In this document: piece after piece, positions 45,991 to 56,052 of the stretch | Numbering within the stretch: position 1 is the stretch's first letter | How the letters are laid out: the number at the start of each line of letters is the position of its first letter | DNA from: CAVRCA01 sp963719345 | GTDB taxonomy: Bacteria > Pseudomonadota > Alphaproteobacteria > Acetobacterales > Acetobacteraceae | Direction: 5' to 3' | Assembly (NCBI GenBank): GCA_963719345.1 | Contig: CAVRCA010000003.1 | Location: forward strand, 124,001 to 188,000 | DNA length: 64,000 bases | Translations under genes and position numbers: made by a program | Notes under the pieces: model-generated | What the model saw: the letters and a program-made list of their open reading frames with translations, nothing else | Told to the model about the DNA's origin: nothing | Database searches by the model: none

Positions 45991-46986
45991 ATGGCGCCGC
46001 TCGCAGGAGATATCGCCTCGCTCGTCGCCCGGCACGGGCAACGACTGCCGTTACGGGTGGGTACACGCGCCTCGCCGCTGGCGCTGGTGCAGACCCGGGC
46101 TTTCATCGCGTCGCTCAACCAGGCCTATCCCGCGCTGCACGAGATCGGCGCCTTCCAGGAACAGGCGATCACCACCACCGGCGACCGGGTGCAGGATCGT
46201 CGCTTGGCCGAGATCGGCGGCAAGGGGCTTTTTGCCAAAGAAATCCACGAGGCGCTGCTCGACGGCCGCGTCGCGTTTGCCGTCCACAGCCTGAAGGATC
46301 TGGAGACCGAGCTTCCGCGGGGGATCGTGCTGGGCTGCACCCTCGCCCGGGAGGACCCGCGCGACGTGCTCATCCTGGCGGATGAGGGCGCGGCGCATGA
46401 CCCGTCCGACCCGTACGCCGCGCTGGCCGCCGGAGCCGTGGTCGGCACGTCGTCGGTCCGGCGACAATCGCAGCTTTCGCACGCCCGGCCCGACCTGCGC
46501 ATCGCGACTATCCGCGGCAACGTCCAGACGCGCCTCGCCAAGCTGCGGACCGGTGACTACGCCGCCAGCATGCTGGCGCTGGCCGGGCTGCGCCGTCTCG
46601 GCATGGAGCACGCCGCCTCGGTCGTGCTCGATCCGGAAAGCATGGTCCCCGCCGCCTGTCAGGGGATCGTCGGCGTGACGGTGCGGGCCGACGACACGGA
46701 CCTGCGCGGGTTGCTCGCCGCCATCGAGGATGCGGGTGCCCGCGCCGTCTCGACCGCGGAGCGTGCGATGCTGGCCGCACTGGATGGGTCTTGTCGCACC
46801 CCGATCGGCGGTCATGCCACGCTGCTCGCCGGTGGCGAACTGGTGCTGACCGGCATGGTCGCCCGCGCGGACGGGTCCTATCTGCTCAAGCGGGCGCTGC
46901 GCGGCGGGGTGGCCGACGCGACCCGGATCGGCGAGGAGCTTGGCGCCAGCCTGCGCGCCGACAGTCCGGCCGACATATTCGGCTGA
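45991..46986 (+). CDS. hemC: Porphobilinogen deaminase (hydroxymethylbilane synthase)
   Basis: Polymerises four porphobilinogens for haem and related tetrapyrroles, 331 aa. RVGTRASPLALVQT, GGKGLFAKEIHEALLDG, HSLKDLETELP, SSVRRQSQL and the cofactor-binding cysteine in ALDGSCRTPIGGHA are present. ATG at 45991 is chosen to give a normal length; an open extension of 16 residues upstream exists. Divergent from the RgpF-like gene, convergent with yejF (15 bases). Confidence 0.94.
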   Translation: MAPLAGDIASLVARHGQRLPLRVGTRASPLALVQTRAFIASLNQAYPALHEIGAFQEQAITTTGDRVQDRRLAEIGGKGLFAKEIHEALLDGRVAFAVHSLKDLETELPRGIVLGCTLAREDPRDVLILADEGAAHDPSDPYAALAAGAVVGTSSVRRQSQLSHARPDLRIATIRGNVQTRLAKLRTGDYAASMLALAGLRRLGMEHAASVVLDPESMVPAACQGIVGVTVRADDTDLRGLLAAIEDAGARAVSTAERAMLAALDGSCRTPIGGHATLLAGGELVLTGMVARADGSYLLKRALRGGVADATRIGEELGASLRADSPADIFG

Positions 46987-47001
46987 GGCTGCCGCCTCAA
47001 C

Positions 47002-48645
47002 TCATAGCGAGGTCGCGAGGGGTTCGGGAGCAGCCTCGTCCTCGGGAAGGTCGAGCCGAGGGTCGGCGTCCAGCGAGAACGCGGCGGCCATCAAGGCGCG
47101 CGTGTACTCCGCCTGCGGGGCGGCGAACACGCGCTCGGCCGGGCCTTCCTCCACCACCCGCCCATGCCGCAGCACAACGACGCGGTGGGCCAGCGCCCGC
47201 ACCACCTTCAGATCGTGGCTGATGAACAGGTAGCCGAGATCGTGGCGCTCCTGCAGCTTGCGGAGCAGCTTCACGATCTGCGCCTGAACCGACATGTCGA
47301 GCGCGCTGGTGGGCTCGTCCAGCACGACGAAATGCGGCTTGAGCACCATGGCGCGCGCGATCGCGATCCGCTGGCGCTGGCCGCCGCTGAATTCGTGCGG
47401 ATACCGCTCCATGAAGTCCGCCGGCAGGCCGACCTCCTCCAGCGTCTCGATCACCCGCGCCTCCCGCTCGGCCCGCGAGAGGCCGGGTTCGTGAACCGCC
47501 AAACCCTCGGCGACGATTTCCCCGACGGTCAGCCGGGGCGACAGGCTGCCGTACGGGTCCTGGAAGACGATCTGCATGCGCGCCCGCAGCCGTCGCAGCG
47601 TGCGCTGGTCGAGGTCGGCCAGTTCCTTGCCCTCGAAGGCGATGTGACCGTCGGCGGCGAGCAGGCGGAGGGCGGCGTAGCCCATGGTGCTTTTGCCGGA
47701 ACCCGATTCGCCCACCAGCCCGACCGTTTCGCCCGCGTGGACGGTGATGCTCACGCCGTCGACGGCGCGCACCTGTCCCACCGCCCGGCGCAACAGGCCC
47801 CGCCGAATGGCGAAATGTACCCGTGTATCCCGCGCCTCGAGGAACGTGCGGGCGCCGGGAGCCAGCGGGCGCGGCCGCCCCCTCGGCTGCGCCGCCAGCA
47901 GCATCCTCGTGTAAGGGTGCTGCGGGCAAGCGAACACGTCGGCGACAGTTCCGGCCTCGACGATCGCCCCGTCCTTCATCACGCAAACCCGATCGCCGTA
48001 GCGGCGGACGATCTCGAGATCATGGCTGATCAGCAGGAGCGCGAGGCCACGGGCCGCCTTCAGCTCGGCCAGCAGCCTGAGGATCTGCGCCTGGATGGTG
48101 ACGTCGAGCGCGGTGGTCGGTTCGTCGGCGATCAGCAGGGTCGGGTCGTTGGCCAGCGCCATCGCGATCATCACCCGCTGCCGCTGGCCGCCGGAGAGCT
48201 GGTGCGGAAACGCGTCGAGGCGGTGCTCGGCGTCGGCAAATCCGGCCTGGCCCAACGCCGCGATCACCTTGGCGCGCAATTTGGGGCCGGCCAGCGGCCG
48301 ATGCAGCCGGATCGCGTCGGCGATCTGCTTGCCGACCCGATGCAGCGGGTTCAGGCTCGTCATCGGCTCCTGGAAGACGATGCCTGCCAGTTCACCCCGC
48401 GCCCGGCGCAGGATGGCGCGGTCCGCGCCGATCATCTCCTTGCCGGCCAGACGAATGCTGCCGGTCGGGTTGGCGCAGCCGATCGGCTGGAGCTGCAGCA
48501 ACGAGAGCGCGGTCAGCGACTTGCCCGAGCCGCTCTCGCCCACCAGCGCAAGTGTCTCGCCGCGGTCGAGGGTGAAAGAAACGTTCCGCACCACTCGCTT
48601 CGCACCGAAGGCGACCGAGAGATCATCGACCTCGACGAGGCTCAT
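47002..48645 (-). CDS. yejF: Peptide ABC importer, double ATP-binding protein (YejF type)
   Basis: Two fused nucleotide-binding domains, 547 aa. Each has Walker A GESGSGKS, signature LSGGQRQRV or FSGGQRQRI, and Walker B LLIADEPTTALD or FVVLDEPTSALD. The oligopeptide-type C-terminal extensions (CPQHPYTRMLL, APQAEYTRALM) are seen. It energises the YejBE permeases. The ATG overlaps the yejE stop (ATGA). Confidence 0.92.
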   Translation of the reverse strand: MSLVEVDDLSVAFGAKRVVRNVSFTLDRGETLALVGESGSGKSLTALSLLQLQPIGCANPTGSIRLAGKEMIGADRAILRRARGELAGIVFQEPMTSLNPLHRVGKQIADAIRLHRPLAGPKLRAKVIAALGQAGFADAEHRLDAFPHQLSGGQRQRVMIAMALANDPTLLIADEPTTALDVTIQAQILRLLAELKAARGLALLLISHDLEIVRRYGDRVCVMKDGAIVEAGTVADVFACPQHPYTRMLLAAQPRGRPRPLAPGARTFLEARDTRVHFAIRRGLLRRAVGQVRAVDGVSITVHAGETVGLVGESGSGKSTMGYAALRLLAADGHIAFEGKELADLDQRTLRRLRARMQIVFQDPYGSLSPRLTVGEIVAEGLAVHEPGLSRAEREARVIETLEEVGLPADFMERYPHEFSGGQRQRIAIARAMVLKPHFVVLDEPTSALDMSVQAQIVKLLRKLQERHDLGYLFISHDLKVVRALAHRVVVLRHGRVVEEGPAERVFAAPQAEYTRALMAAAFSLDADPRLDLPEDEAAPEPLATSL

Positions 48646-49655
48646 CGGGGCAAGCGGCGCGGGTCGAACGCGTCCCGCACCGCCTCGCCCGTGAAGATCA
48701 GCAACGTGAGCATGCCGCCGAGCACGAAGAATGCCGTCATCCCGAGCCATGGCGCGGACAAATTGTTCTTGCCCTGCGACACCAACTCGCCGAGCGAGGG
48801 CGAGCCGGGCGGCAGGCCGAAACCGAGGAAATCGAGGCTGGCCAGGATGGTGACCGAACCCGACAGGGTAAACGGCAGGAAGGTGAGCGTCGCGACCATC
48901 GCGTTGGGCAGGATATGGCGCCACATCACGCGGATGTCCGAGACGCCGAGCGCCTTCGCCGCCCGGACATAATCGAGATTGCGGCCGCGCAGGAACTCGG
49001 CGCGGACCACCCCGGTCAGGTGCATCCAGCTGAAGGCGAGCAGGAACAGCAGCAGGATCCAGAAGCCGGGCGAGATGACGCTGGCCAAAATGATCAGCAT
49101 GTAGAGCTGCGGCATGTTGGACCAGAGCTCGATGAAGCGCTGGAACAGCAGGTCCACCTTGCCCCCGTAAAAACCCTGCACGGCCCCGGCCGCGATGCCG
49201 ATCGAGGACGCGATGGTTGTCAGCGTGAAGCCGAACAGCACGGAGATGCGGAAGCCGTAGATGACCCGGGCCAGCACGTCCCGCGCCTCATCGTCGGTTC
49301 CCAGCGGATTGCGCCAGGACGGCGGCGACGGCGCCGGCTGGTCCATGCGCTTCATCGAGGTGTTGTAGCTGTACGGCAGCAGCGGCCAGAGCATCCAGCC
49401 GTGCGCGTCGATCGCGCGAACCACGTCGGGATCGGTGTAATCGGCGTCGGTCGGCAGGAAATCACTCCCGAACGTGTCCTCGCTGTAGTCGGCCAGCACC
49501 GGGAAATACCAATGACCCTGGAAGCGGATCAGCAGCGGCCGATCGTTGGCCAGGAACTCGGCGAACAGGCAGATCACGAACAGCGTGAGAAAAATCCACA
49601 TCGACCAGTAGCCGCGCTTGTGCGCCCGGAAAATGGCAAGCCGGCGGCGGTTCAA
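48642..49655 (-). CDS. yejE: Peptide ABC importer permease (YejE type)
   Basis: Inner-membrane permease, 337 aa, with an N-terminal helix (MWIFLTLFVICLFAEF), a periplasmic loop and five further helices; the EAA loop is EFLRGRNLDYVRAAKALGVSDIRVM. Relatives import microcin C and oligopeptides and begin with SPxNRRRLA. The first candidate start is TTG at 49655, giving NRRRLAIFRAHKRGYWS. The conserved SPLNRRR continues upstream in frame, so the real start may lie a few codons earlier. Confidence 0.9.
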   Translation of the reverse strand: MNRRRLAIFRAHKRGYWSMWIFLTLFVICLFAEFLANDRPLLIRFQGHWYFPVLADYSEDTFGSDFLPTDADYTDPDVVRAIDAHGWMLWPLLPYSYNTSMKRMDQPAPSPPSWRNPLGTDDEARDVLARVIYGFRISVLFGFTLTTIASSIGIAAGAVQGFYGGKVDLLFQRFIELWSNMPQLYMLIILASVISPGFWILLLFLLAFSWMHLTGVVRAEFLRGRNLDYVRAAKALGVSDIRVMWRHILPNAMVATLTFLPFTLSGSVTILASLDFLGFGLPPGSPSLGELVSQGKNNLSAPWLGMTAFFVLGGMLTLLIFTGEAVRDAFDPRRLPR

Positions 49656-49770
49656 TGGCGAGAGGGCGAAGCGCGGTGCTCGTCGGTCCCTCTCGCCGCG
49701 AACCCGGCTCGGCGAGACGGCCGATCCCTCTGGCGGGGGAGAACGTCGCGCGAAGGCGTTCCGTCCGGGC

Positions 49771-50850
49771 TCACCGCCGCGCCTCGAAGTCGATGCGCGG
49801 GTCGACCACGGTGTACATCAGGTCGCCGACGATCTGCATGAGCAGGCCAAGCAGGGTGAAGATGTACAGCGTGCCGAACATCACCGGGTAGTCGCGCTGG
49901 ATCGTCGATTGGAAGCCGAGCAGCCCCAGACCGTCGAGCGAAAAGATGATTTCGACGAGGAGCGCGCTTGAGAACAGGATGCTGATGAAGGCGGCGGGAA
50001 AGCCTGCGACGATCAGCAGCATGGCGTTGCGGAACACGTGGCCGTAGAGCACCTGGCGCTCGCTCGATCCCTTGGCGCGGGCGGTCACCACGTAGTGCTT
50101 GTGGATCTCTTCGAGGAAGCAGTTCTTGGTCAGCATCGTCAGGCTGGCGAAGCCGCCCGAGACCAGCGCGATGGTGGGCAGCACCATGTGCCAGAAATAG
50201 TCGAGGATGCGCGCCGGCCAGCTCCAGTTCTCGCTGCCGGAGCTGGTCAATCCCCGCAGCGGGAACCACTGCACGAAGCTGCCACCGGCGAACAGCACGA
50301 CCAGCAGGATGGCGAACAGGAACGCCGGCACCGCGTAGCCGACCAGCACGACGCCCGTCGTTGCGATGTCGAAGCGGCTGCCGTCGCGCACCGCCTTGGC
50401 GATGCCGAGCGGGATGGAGATGCAGTACACCAGCAGGGTCGACCACAAGCCGATCGAGATGCTGACCGGCATTTTCGAGAGGATCAGGTGGATGACCGTC
50501 TGATCGCGGAATAGGCTGCGCCCGAAATCGAAGCGCAGGTAGCTCAGAACCATGTCCTTGAAGCGCGTCAGCGGCGGCTTGTCGAAGCCGAACATCTTCT
50601 TGATGTCCGCAACGAGGTGCGGGTCGAGGCCGCGCGCACCGCGGTAGGCGCCCCCGGTGCTGGGGGCCGCCGCCTCGGTGGCACCTGCGCTGGTCATCCG
50701 GCCCATGGTGTCGCCGCGACCCTTCAGCTCGGCGATCATCTGCTCGACGGGTCCACCGGGGGCAAACTGGATGACGGCGAAATTGATCGCGATGATGCCG
50801 AACAGCGTCGGAACGATCAGCAGAAGACGCCGGACGATGTAGGCCGTCAC
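49771..50850 (-). CDS. yejB: Peptide ABC importer permease (YejB type)
   Basis: Inner-membrane permease, 359 aa. GTG start giving TAYIVRRLLLIVPTLFGIIAINF; FAPGGPVEQM; and a permease domain with the EAA-type loop EIHKHYVVTARAKGSSERQVLYGHVFRNAM. The GTG is chosen because upstream codons lie in the yejA tail. The start is 13 bases after the yejA stop, in the order yejA-yejB-yejE-yejF. A 115-base gap without a visible gene separates it from yejE. Confidence 0.9.
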   Translation of the reverse strand: MTAYIVRRLLLIVPTLFGIIAINFAVIQFAPGGPVEQMIAELKGRGDTMGRMTSAGATEAAAPSTGGAYRGARGLDPHLVADIKKMFGFDKPPLTRFKDMVLSYLRFDFGRSLFRDQTVIHLILSKMPVSISIGLWSTLLVYCISIPLGIAKAVRDGSRFDIATTGVVLVGYAVPAFLFAILLVVLFAGGSFVQWFPLRGLTSSGSENWSWPARILDYFWHMVLPTIALVSGGFASLTMLTKNCFLEEIHKHYVVTARAKGSSERQVLYGHVFRNAMLLIVAGFPAAFISILFSSALLVEIIFSLDGLGLLGFQSTIQRDYPVMFGTLYIFTLLGLLMQIVGDLMYTVVDPRIDFEARR

Positions 50851-50863
50851 GCGGTCGCTGCCG

Positions 50864-52710
50864 TCACTTCGCCCCGCCTTGCCGCCCGCTCTCGACGGCG
50901 GCGGCGAGCTTGGGGTCGATCCACCAGCTATCGAACAACAGCCCCGCTCGGATCGGCTTGTCCGGCCGGGCAAACTTGTTCCAGTAGGCGACGCGGAACA
51001 TGTCGAGATGCCAGTTCGGCACCAGGAACCAGTTCCAGAGCAGGACCCGATCGAGTGCGTGGCTGACGGTGATCAGGGTCTCCCGGTCGGAGGCGTTCAC
51101 CAGCTTGTCGACCAGAGCGTCGATCACCGGATTGCAGACCCCCATGATGTTCTCGCCGCCTTCCTGCGCGGCCGAGGCGCAGGTCCAGTAGGCGGCCTGC
51201 TCATTGCCCGGGCTCTCGCTCTCGCCGAAGGACGCAATCACCATGTCGAAATCATACGAAATCCATCCGACGCTGGTACTGCGCCGGATCGACCGTGCGG
51301 ACACGCGCCTCGATGCCGATCTTGGCGAGCATCTGCGAATAAGGGAGTGCCACCCGCTCGAAGGATGGCTCGTCAAGCAGGATTTCGAAGCTGAACGGCT
51401 GGCCGCTGAGATCGACCAGCTTGTGCTCCTTCACCTCGAATCCGGCCTGCTTGAGCAGCCCGAGCGCAAAGCGGAGTTCCTCCCGATTGTTGCCGGAGCC
51501 GTCGGTCACCGGCAGCTTGAACTCCTGCGTGAACAGCTCGGGCGGCAGCTTGTCTCGATACGGCTCAAGCAGGGCAAGCTCGGCGCCTTGCGGCGTGCCG
51601 GAAGAGGCGAGTTCGCTGTTGCTGAAGTAGCTCGTGTCCCGCTTGTAGGCGCCATAGAACAGGTTCTTGTTCGCCCACTCGAAGTCGAACACCCAGGCGA
51701 GTGCCTGGCGAACGCGGGGGTCGCGGAAGGCGGCGCGCCGCGTGTTCATCGCGAATCCCTGCATCCCGGTCGGCAGCCGGTGCTTGATCTCGTCGAGCTT
51801 CACCAGCCCCTGTTCGCGCGCCGGAAAATCGTAGGCGGTGGCCCACTGCTTGGCGACGTTCTCCTGGCGGAAGTCGATCTGGCCGGCCTTGAACGCCTCG
51901 AGAGCCACTGTCGCGTCGCGGAAATATTCGACCCGAACGGTGTCGAAATTGTCCAGGCCCTTGCCCGTCGGCAGGTCGCGCGCCCACCAGTTATCGACCC
52001 GGCGGTAGGTGATGGTGCGACCGAACTCGAACCGATCGATCCGGTACGGTCCGGAGCCGATCGGCGGATCGGTGAGCGGACGCGAGAAGTCACGCCCTTC
52101 CCACCAATGCTTCGGCAGCACCGGCATCTCGCCCAGGATCAGGGGAAGCTCGCGGTTCTGGTTGGACTTGAGGTGGAAGACGACCCGCCGCGGCCCCTCG
52201 ACGGCGACGTTCTCCACGTCGGCATAGTATTGACGGTAATAGGGGCGGCCCTGCGTGCGCAGCGTGTTGAACGTCCAGGCGACATCGTCGGCCGTGACCG
52301 GCGTGCCGTCGTTGAACCGCGCCTCCGGCCGCAGCTCGAAGGCGACCCACATGCGGTTCGCCGGGACCTCGACGGTCTGTGCCAGATGACCGTAGCGCGG
52401 TCGCGGCCTCGTCGGCCGAGCCGACAAGGAGCGTGTCGTACAACCGGCCGATCTCGGCGGCCGGATTGCCGCGCACGATGAAGCGATTGAAGTTGTCGAA
52501 GCTGCCGAGGGCCGACAGGACCGCCTCGCCGCCCTTCGGCGCATCGGGATTGACGTACGGAAAGTAGGGAAAGTCGGCCGGCAGCGCCGGCTTGCCCAGC
52601 ATCGAGACAGCGTGGGAGCGCGTGGTAGGAGCGTCCTCGGCGCGGCCGGACACGGCAACCGGCAACGCGGACAGCAGGATCAGGACGAAGGCAAGCGCTC
52701 GCACGGACAT
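50864..52710 (-). CDS. yejA: Peptide ABC importer solute-binding protein (YejA type; two frameshifts)
   Basis: Periplasmic SBP_bac_5 protein, reconstructed 614 aa. Signal peptide MSVRALAFVLILLSALPVAV. Then YFPYVNPDAPKGG, SFDNFNRFIVRG, and YDTLLVGSADE joined to RYGHLAQTVEVP by removal of the base at 52398. DGTPVTADDVAWTF, PAREQGLVKLDE and VDPAQYQRRMDF follow, then a second join at 51257 to YDFDMVIASFGESESPG and WNWFLVPNWH. Two one-base deletions give an exact multiple of three. Both breaks are a single extra C on the + strand (AGCG|C|GG and ATA|C|GAA). It binds oligopeptides or microcin-like peptides. Confidence 0.9.
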
Positions 52711-52790
52711 CTCCCGTTTCCGTGGCTGCTATCCTGCCGCCTCCGGACAAAATACTGAAATCGTCGTAAGCCGCCCGTCGGTCCCTCGGG

Positions 52791-53573
52791 TCATTCCCCC
52801 AGCAGGGCGACGGCGTGGGCGAGCAGCGTGCGATCACCGACCGCCAGCGCACGACCATCCCCGTCGGGCCGGAGCACGCCGCCCCGCCAGTCGGTCAGGG
52901 CTCCGCCGGCGCCCTCGACTACCGGCGCGAGTGCGGCCCAGTCCCACACCTTGAGCGTCGCCTCGGCAATCACGTCGAGCTGACCCAGCGCCAGCAGGCC
53001 ATAGGCATAGCAGTCTCCGCCGAAACTGGTGCGGCCGACGGCGCCGGCGAGGCGCTGCCACCGGGGCAGGTCGGCGGCCGCAAACATATCCGGCGTCGTG
53101 CAAGAAAGCTCGGCCATGGCGAGGGAGGGGCACCGGCGGCATCCGACGGTTCCGCCGAACGGGCCACGAAACATCGTCGCGCGTCCGGCAGCTCCGATCC
53201 AGCGTTCACCCGTGATCGGCTGATCGATGACCCCGAGGATGGGCGTTTCGCCGTCGAGCAGCCCGAGCAGCGTGCCGAATACCGGTCGCCCGGTGATGAA
53301 CGCGCGGGTCCCGTCGATCGGGTCGAGCACCCAGCGCAGCCGGGCCGCCGGCCGGTCAAGACCGAACTCCTCGCCGAGGATGCCATGGTCGGGGAAGCGG
53401 TCGGCGAGGATTTCCCGCATCGCGCTCTCGGCCAGACGGTCCGCAACGGTGACCGGGCTCTGGTCACCCTTGAGCTCGGCGGCGACGCCGGTCCGGAACA
53501 AGGGGCGGATGATGCCGCCGGCGGCGTCGGCGGCCGCCTGGGCTGCCTCGATCAGCCTGTCGAGATCGGCCAA
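52791..53573 (-). CDS. hisN: Histidinol-phosphate phosphatase, inositol-monophosphatase family
   Basis: Mg-dependent phosphatase, 260 aa. Motifs: GEEFG (first metal-binding Glu), WVLDPIDGTRAFITG (DPIDGT) and the last metal Asp in VWDWAALAPVVEGAGG. The TRAF-like ITGRPVFGTLLGL pattern is typical of HisN rather than SuhB. The TTG at 53573, five bases after the cytochrome c stop, gives LADLDRLIEAAQ; an upstream GTG overlapping the cytochrome gene is an alternative. Likely co-transcribed with it. Confidence 0.87.
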   Translation of the reverse strand: MADLDRLIEAAQAAADAAGGIIRPLFRTGVAAELKGDQSPVTVADRLAESAMREILADRFPDHGILGEEFGLDRPAARLRWVLDPIDGTRAFITGRPVFGTLLGLLDGETPILGVIDQPITGERWIGAAGRATMFRGPFGGTVGCRRCPSLAMAELSCTTPDMFAAADLPRWQRLAGAVGRTSFGGDCYAYGLLALGQLDVIAEATLKVWDWAALAPVVEGAGGALTDWRGGVLRPDGDGRALAVGDRTLLAHAVALLGE

Positions 53574-53577
53574 CCGG

Positions 53578-54310
53578 TTATGGGGATTTGGCGGCCGGCG
53601 TCGGCGACGCGGGTCCTGCGGCACCCTGAGACACCGGCGGCTGGGTCGATTGCGCCCGATTGAGAGTGGACGAACCGCCGCCGCCAGGACCGGTCGCGGA
53701 GGGCTGGGTGCCCTGGCTGCTGCCGGTCTGGTTCCCCTCCCCTGGCCCCGGCGTCGCAGCCGGCGCCTCAGCGGTCGGCAGCGGCTCCGGGTGGGCCGAG
53801 AGCGAGCGCAGAAAGTCGATGACGTTCGCCCGCTCCTTCTCGCTGGAGATGCCGGCGAACGACATCCGCGTGCCCGGGGCGTAGGCCGACGGCTTGTCGA
53901 GCCAATGGTTGAGCTCCTCGAAGGTCCAGGGTCCCTGCTTCGACTTGAGCGCGTCCGAGTAGTTGAACCCCTGCATGTGGGCGTGAGGACCGCCGATCAC
54001 GCCGTAGAGATTGGGACCGACCCCAGCCTTGCCGCCCTGGTCGAAGGTGTGGCAGGCGGCGCAGACCTTCTTCGCGTAGGCCTCGCCCGCGTGCTCGTCG
54101 GCGCTGGCCAGGAACGGCGCGATCGGCGGGAGCTCCGCTGCCGCGGGCTGGGCGCCAGCGGCAGGCGTTTGGGGGCACCTCGATCTTGATGGCGGTCTCC
54201 TTCGGTCTGGTCTCCCGGACCAGGCCGAGACCGATCGTGCCGCTGACAAAGAAGGCGATGCCGGCGACCAGTCCCGCTGCGATCGCCTTGTTTGCCTCCA
54301 TCGTGTCCAT
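53578..54310 (-). CDS. Membrane-anchored c-type cytochrome (CycM-like; one frameshift)
   Basis: Reconstructed 243 aa. An N-terminal signal-anchor helix (AGLVAGIAFFVSGTIGLGLV) and a Pro/Ala linker precede a class I cytochrome domain with CAACH haem site and axial Met in GTRMSFAGI. A low-complexity Gly/Pro/Gln tail follows. The anchor and the haem domain lie in different frames; the C5 run on the coding strand (54171-54175) needs one base fewer, after which the length is an exact multiple of three. It probably carries electrons to a terminal oxidase. Divergent from kdsB. Confidence 0.88.
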
Positions 54311-54460
54311 GCGGGCGCTTTCCTCGAGCTGTTATCTACCAGGCCGGATCGGCAAGGCCGCGTTGGACACGCCCCTCAGCCCACCCTAAAACGCGGCGCA
54401 CCATAAGGAACGAACCTTGCCCCTTCAAGCTGCGGGCCGGCCGCCACACGGTGCTCACCG

Positions 54461-55207
54461 ATGAACCCGATCGTCATCATCCCGGCGCGCATGGCGTCCA
54501 GCCGGCTGCCCGGCAAACCGCTGGCCGACATCCACGGCAAGCCGATGATCGTGCATGTGCTGGAGCGCGCCCGCGACGCCGACATCGGCCCGGTGGCGAT
54601 CGCCTGCGGCGAGCCCGAGATCGCCGAGACGGTAAGTGCCGCCGGGGGCGTCGCCGTGCTGACCGATCCCGCCCTGCCCTCCGGGTCCGACCGGGCGCAC
54701 GCAGCGCTTGCGGTGCTCGATCCGGACGGCTCGCATGATGTCGTCGTGAACGTGCAGGGCGACTTCCCGACCATCGATCCGGCGGCATTGGGGGCGGCGC
54801 TGGCCCCGCTTGCCGACCCCGCCGTCGACATCGGCACCCTGGTGGCGCCGATCCACGATGACGCCGAGGCGGCGCTGCCCTCCGTGGTCAAGGCGGCCTG
54901 CGATTTCGCGCCGGGCGCGGCGGTGGCCCCGGCGCTCTATTTTTCTCGGGCGGCGATCCCCTGGGGTGACGGGCCGCGCTGGCATCATATCGGCGTGTAT
55001 GCTTGGCGTCGCGACGCGCTCGCCCGCTTCGTGGCGTTGCCGGAAGCCCCGCTGGAGCGCCGGGAAAAACTCGAACAGCTCCGGGCCTTGGAGGCAGGGA
55101 TGCGGATCGGCTGCGCCGGCGTGGCGATCGGCCCGTTCGGCGTCGACACGCCGGCCGACCTCGAACGCGCCCGCACCCTTCTCGCACCGGCCCGAGCCGA
55201 CGCATGA
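54461..55207 (+). CDS. kdsB: 3-deoxy-manno-octulosonate cytidylyltransferase
   Basis: Activates Kdo as CMP-Kdo for LPS, 248 aa. IIPARMASSRLPGKPLADI (nucleotide-binding), GSDRAHAAL, VVNVQGDFPTIDP and the ending EKLEQLRALEAGMRI are family hallmarks. It ends ATGA-coupled to pheA. Presence means the organism makes Kdo-containing LPS. Confidence 0.95.
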   Translation: MNPIVIIPARMASSRLPGKPLADIHGKPMIVHVLERARDADIGPVAIACGEPEIAETVSAAGGVAVLTDPALPSGSDRAHAALAVLDPDGSHDVVVNVQGDFPTIDPAALGAALAPLADPAVDIGTLVAPIHDDAEAALPSVVKAACDFAPGAAVAPALYFSRAAIPWGDGPRWHHIGVYAWRRDALARFVALPEAPLERREKLEQLRALEAGMRIGCAGVAIGPFGVDTPADLERARTLLAPARADA

Positions 55208-56052
55208 GCCGCTTGATCGCCTTCCAGGGCGTGCCGGGCGCCTATTCCGACCTCGCCTGCCGTGCGGCGTTCCCCGATTACGCGACGCTGCCCAACGAGA
55301 GTTTCGAGGCGGCGATCGAAGCGGTGCGCGAAGGGCGGGCCGAACTCGCCATGCTCCCGTGCGAGAACAGCCTCGCCGGACGGGTGCCCGATATCCACCA
55401 TCTGCTCCCCGGCTCCGGGCTGTTCGTGATCGGCGAGCATTTCCAGCGCGTGGAGCATTGCCTTCTGGCACCCAGAGGCGCCCACCTAAACGGGCTTCGG
55501 CGCGCTCACTCCCATCCGGTGGCGCTCGGTCAGGTGCGCGGCTTGTTGCGCGAGCTGAAGCTGCAGCCCGTAGTGGAAGCCGACACCGCCGGCTCGGCGC
55601 AACTCGTTGCCGGACGAAACGATCCCGAGGACGCGGCGATCGCCTCCTCGCTCGCCGCCGAGATCTACGGTCTCGACGTGCTGCGGACCAATGTCGAGGA
55701 TGCCGAGCACAACACCACGCGCTTCTACGTCATGGCGCGGCAGCAGCGCGTGCCGCCGGCGAGCACGCCCGACCTCATGACCACCTTCGTCTTTCGCGTC
55801 CGCAACGTCCCGGCGGCGCTCTACAAGGCGCTGGGCGGTTTCGCGACCAACGGCGTGAACATGACGAAGCTCGAGAGCTACATGATCAACGGCCATTTCA
55901 CCGCGACGCAGTTCCTCTGCGATGTCGATGGCCACCCCGAGCAGCCGGGCCTGCGTCTCGCGCTCGAGGAGCTGCGGTTCTTTTCCAGCGAGACGCGCGT
56001 GCTCGGCGTCTACCCGGCGGCGCGCTTCCGTCTGGAGCAGGGCCGGGCGTGA
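55204..56052 (+). CDS. pheA: Prephenate dehydratase
   Basis: Converts prephenate to phenylpyruvate in phenylalanine synthesis, 282 aa. FQGVPGAYSDLAC, PCENSLAGRVPDIHHLL, NTTRFYVMAR (catalytic Thr-Arg-Phe) and a C-terminal ACT domain with the Phe-binding NVPAALYKALGGFATNGVNM and LESYM. There is no chorismate mutase domain. Overlaps kdsB by four bases; kdsB-pheA is a common alphaproteobacterial pair. The next gene starts inside its stop (GTGA). Confidence 0.95.
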   Translation: MSRLIAFQGVPGAYSDLACRAAFPDYATLPNESFEAAIEAVREGRAELAMLPCENSLAGRVPDIHHLLPGSGLFVIGEHFQRVEHCLLAPRGAHLNGLRRAHSHPVALGQVRGLLRELKLQPVVEADTAGSAQLVAGRNDPEDAAIASSLAAEIYGLDVLRTNVEDAEHNTTRFYVMARQQRVPPASTPDLMTTFVFRVRNVPAALYKALGGFATNGVNMTKLESYMINGHFTATQFLCDVDGHPEQPGLRLALEELRFFSSETRVLGVYPAARFRLEQGRA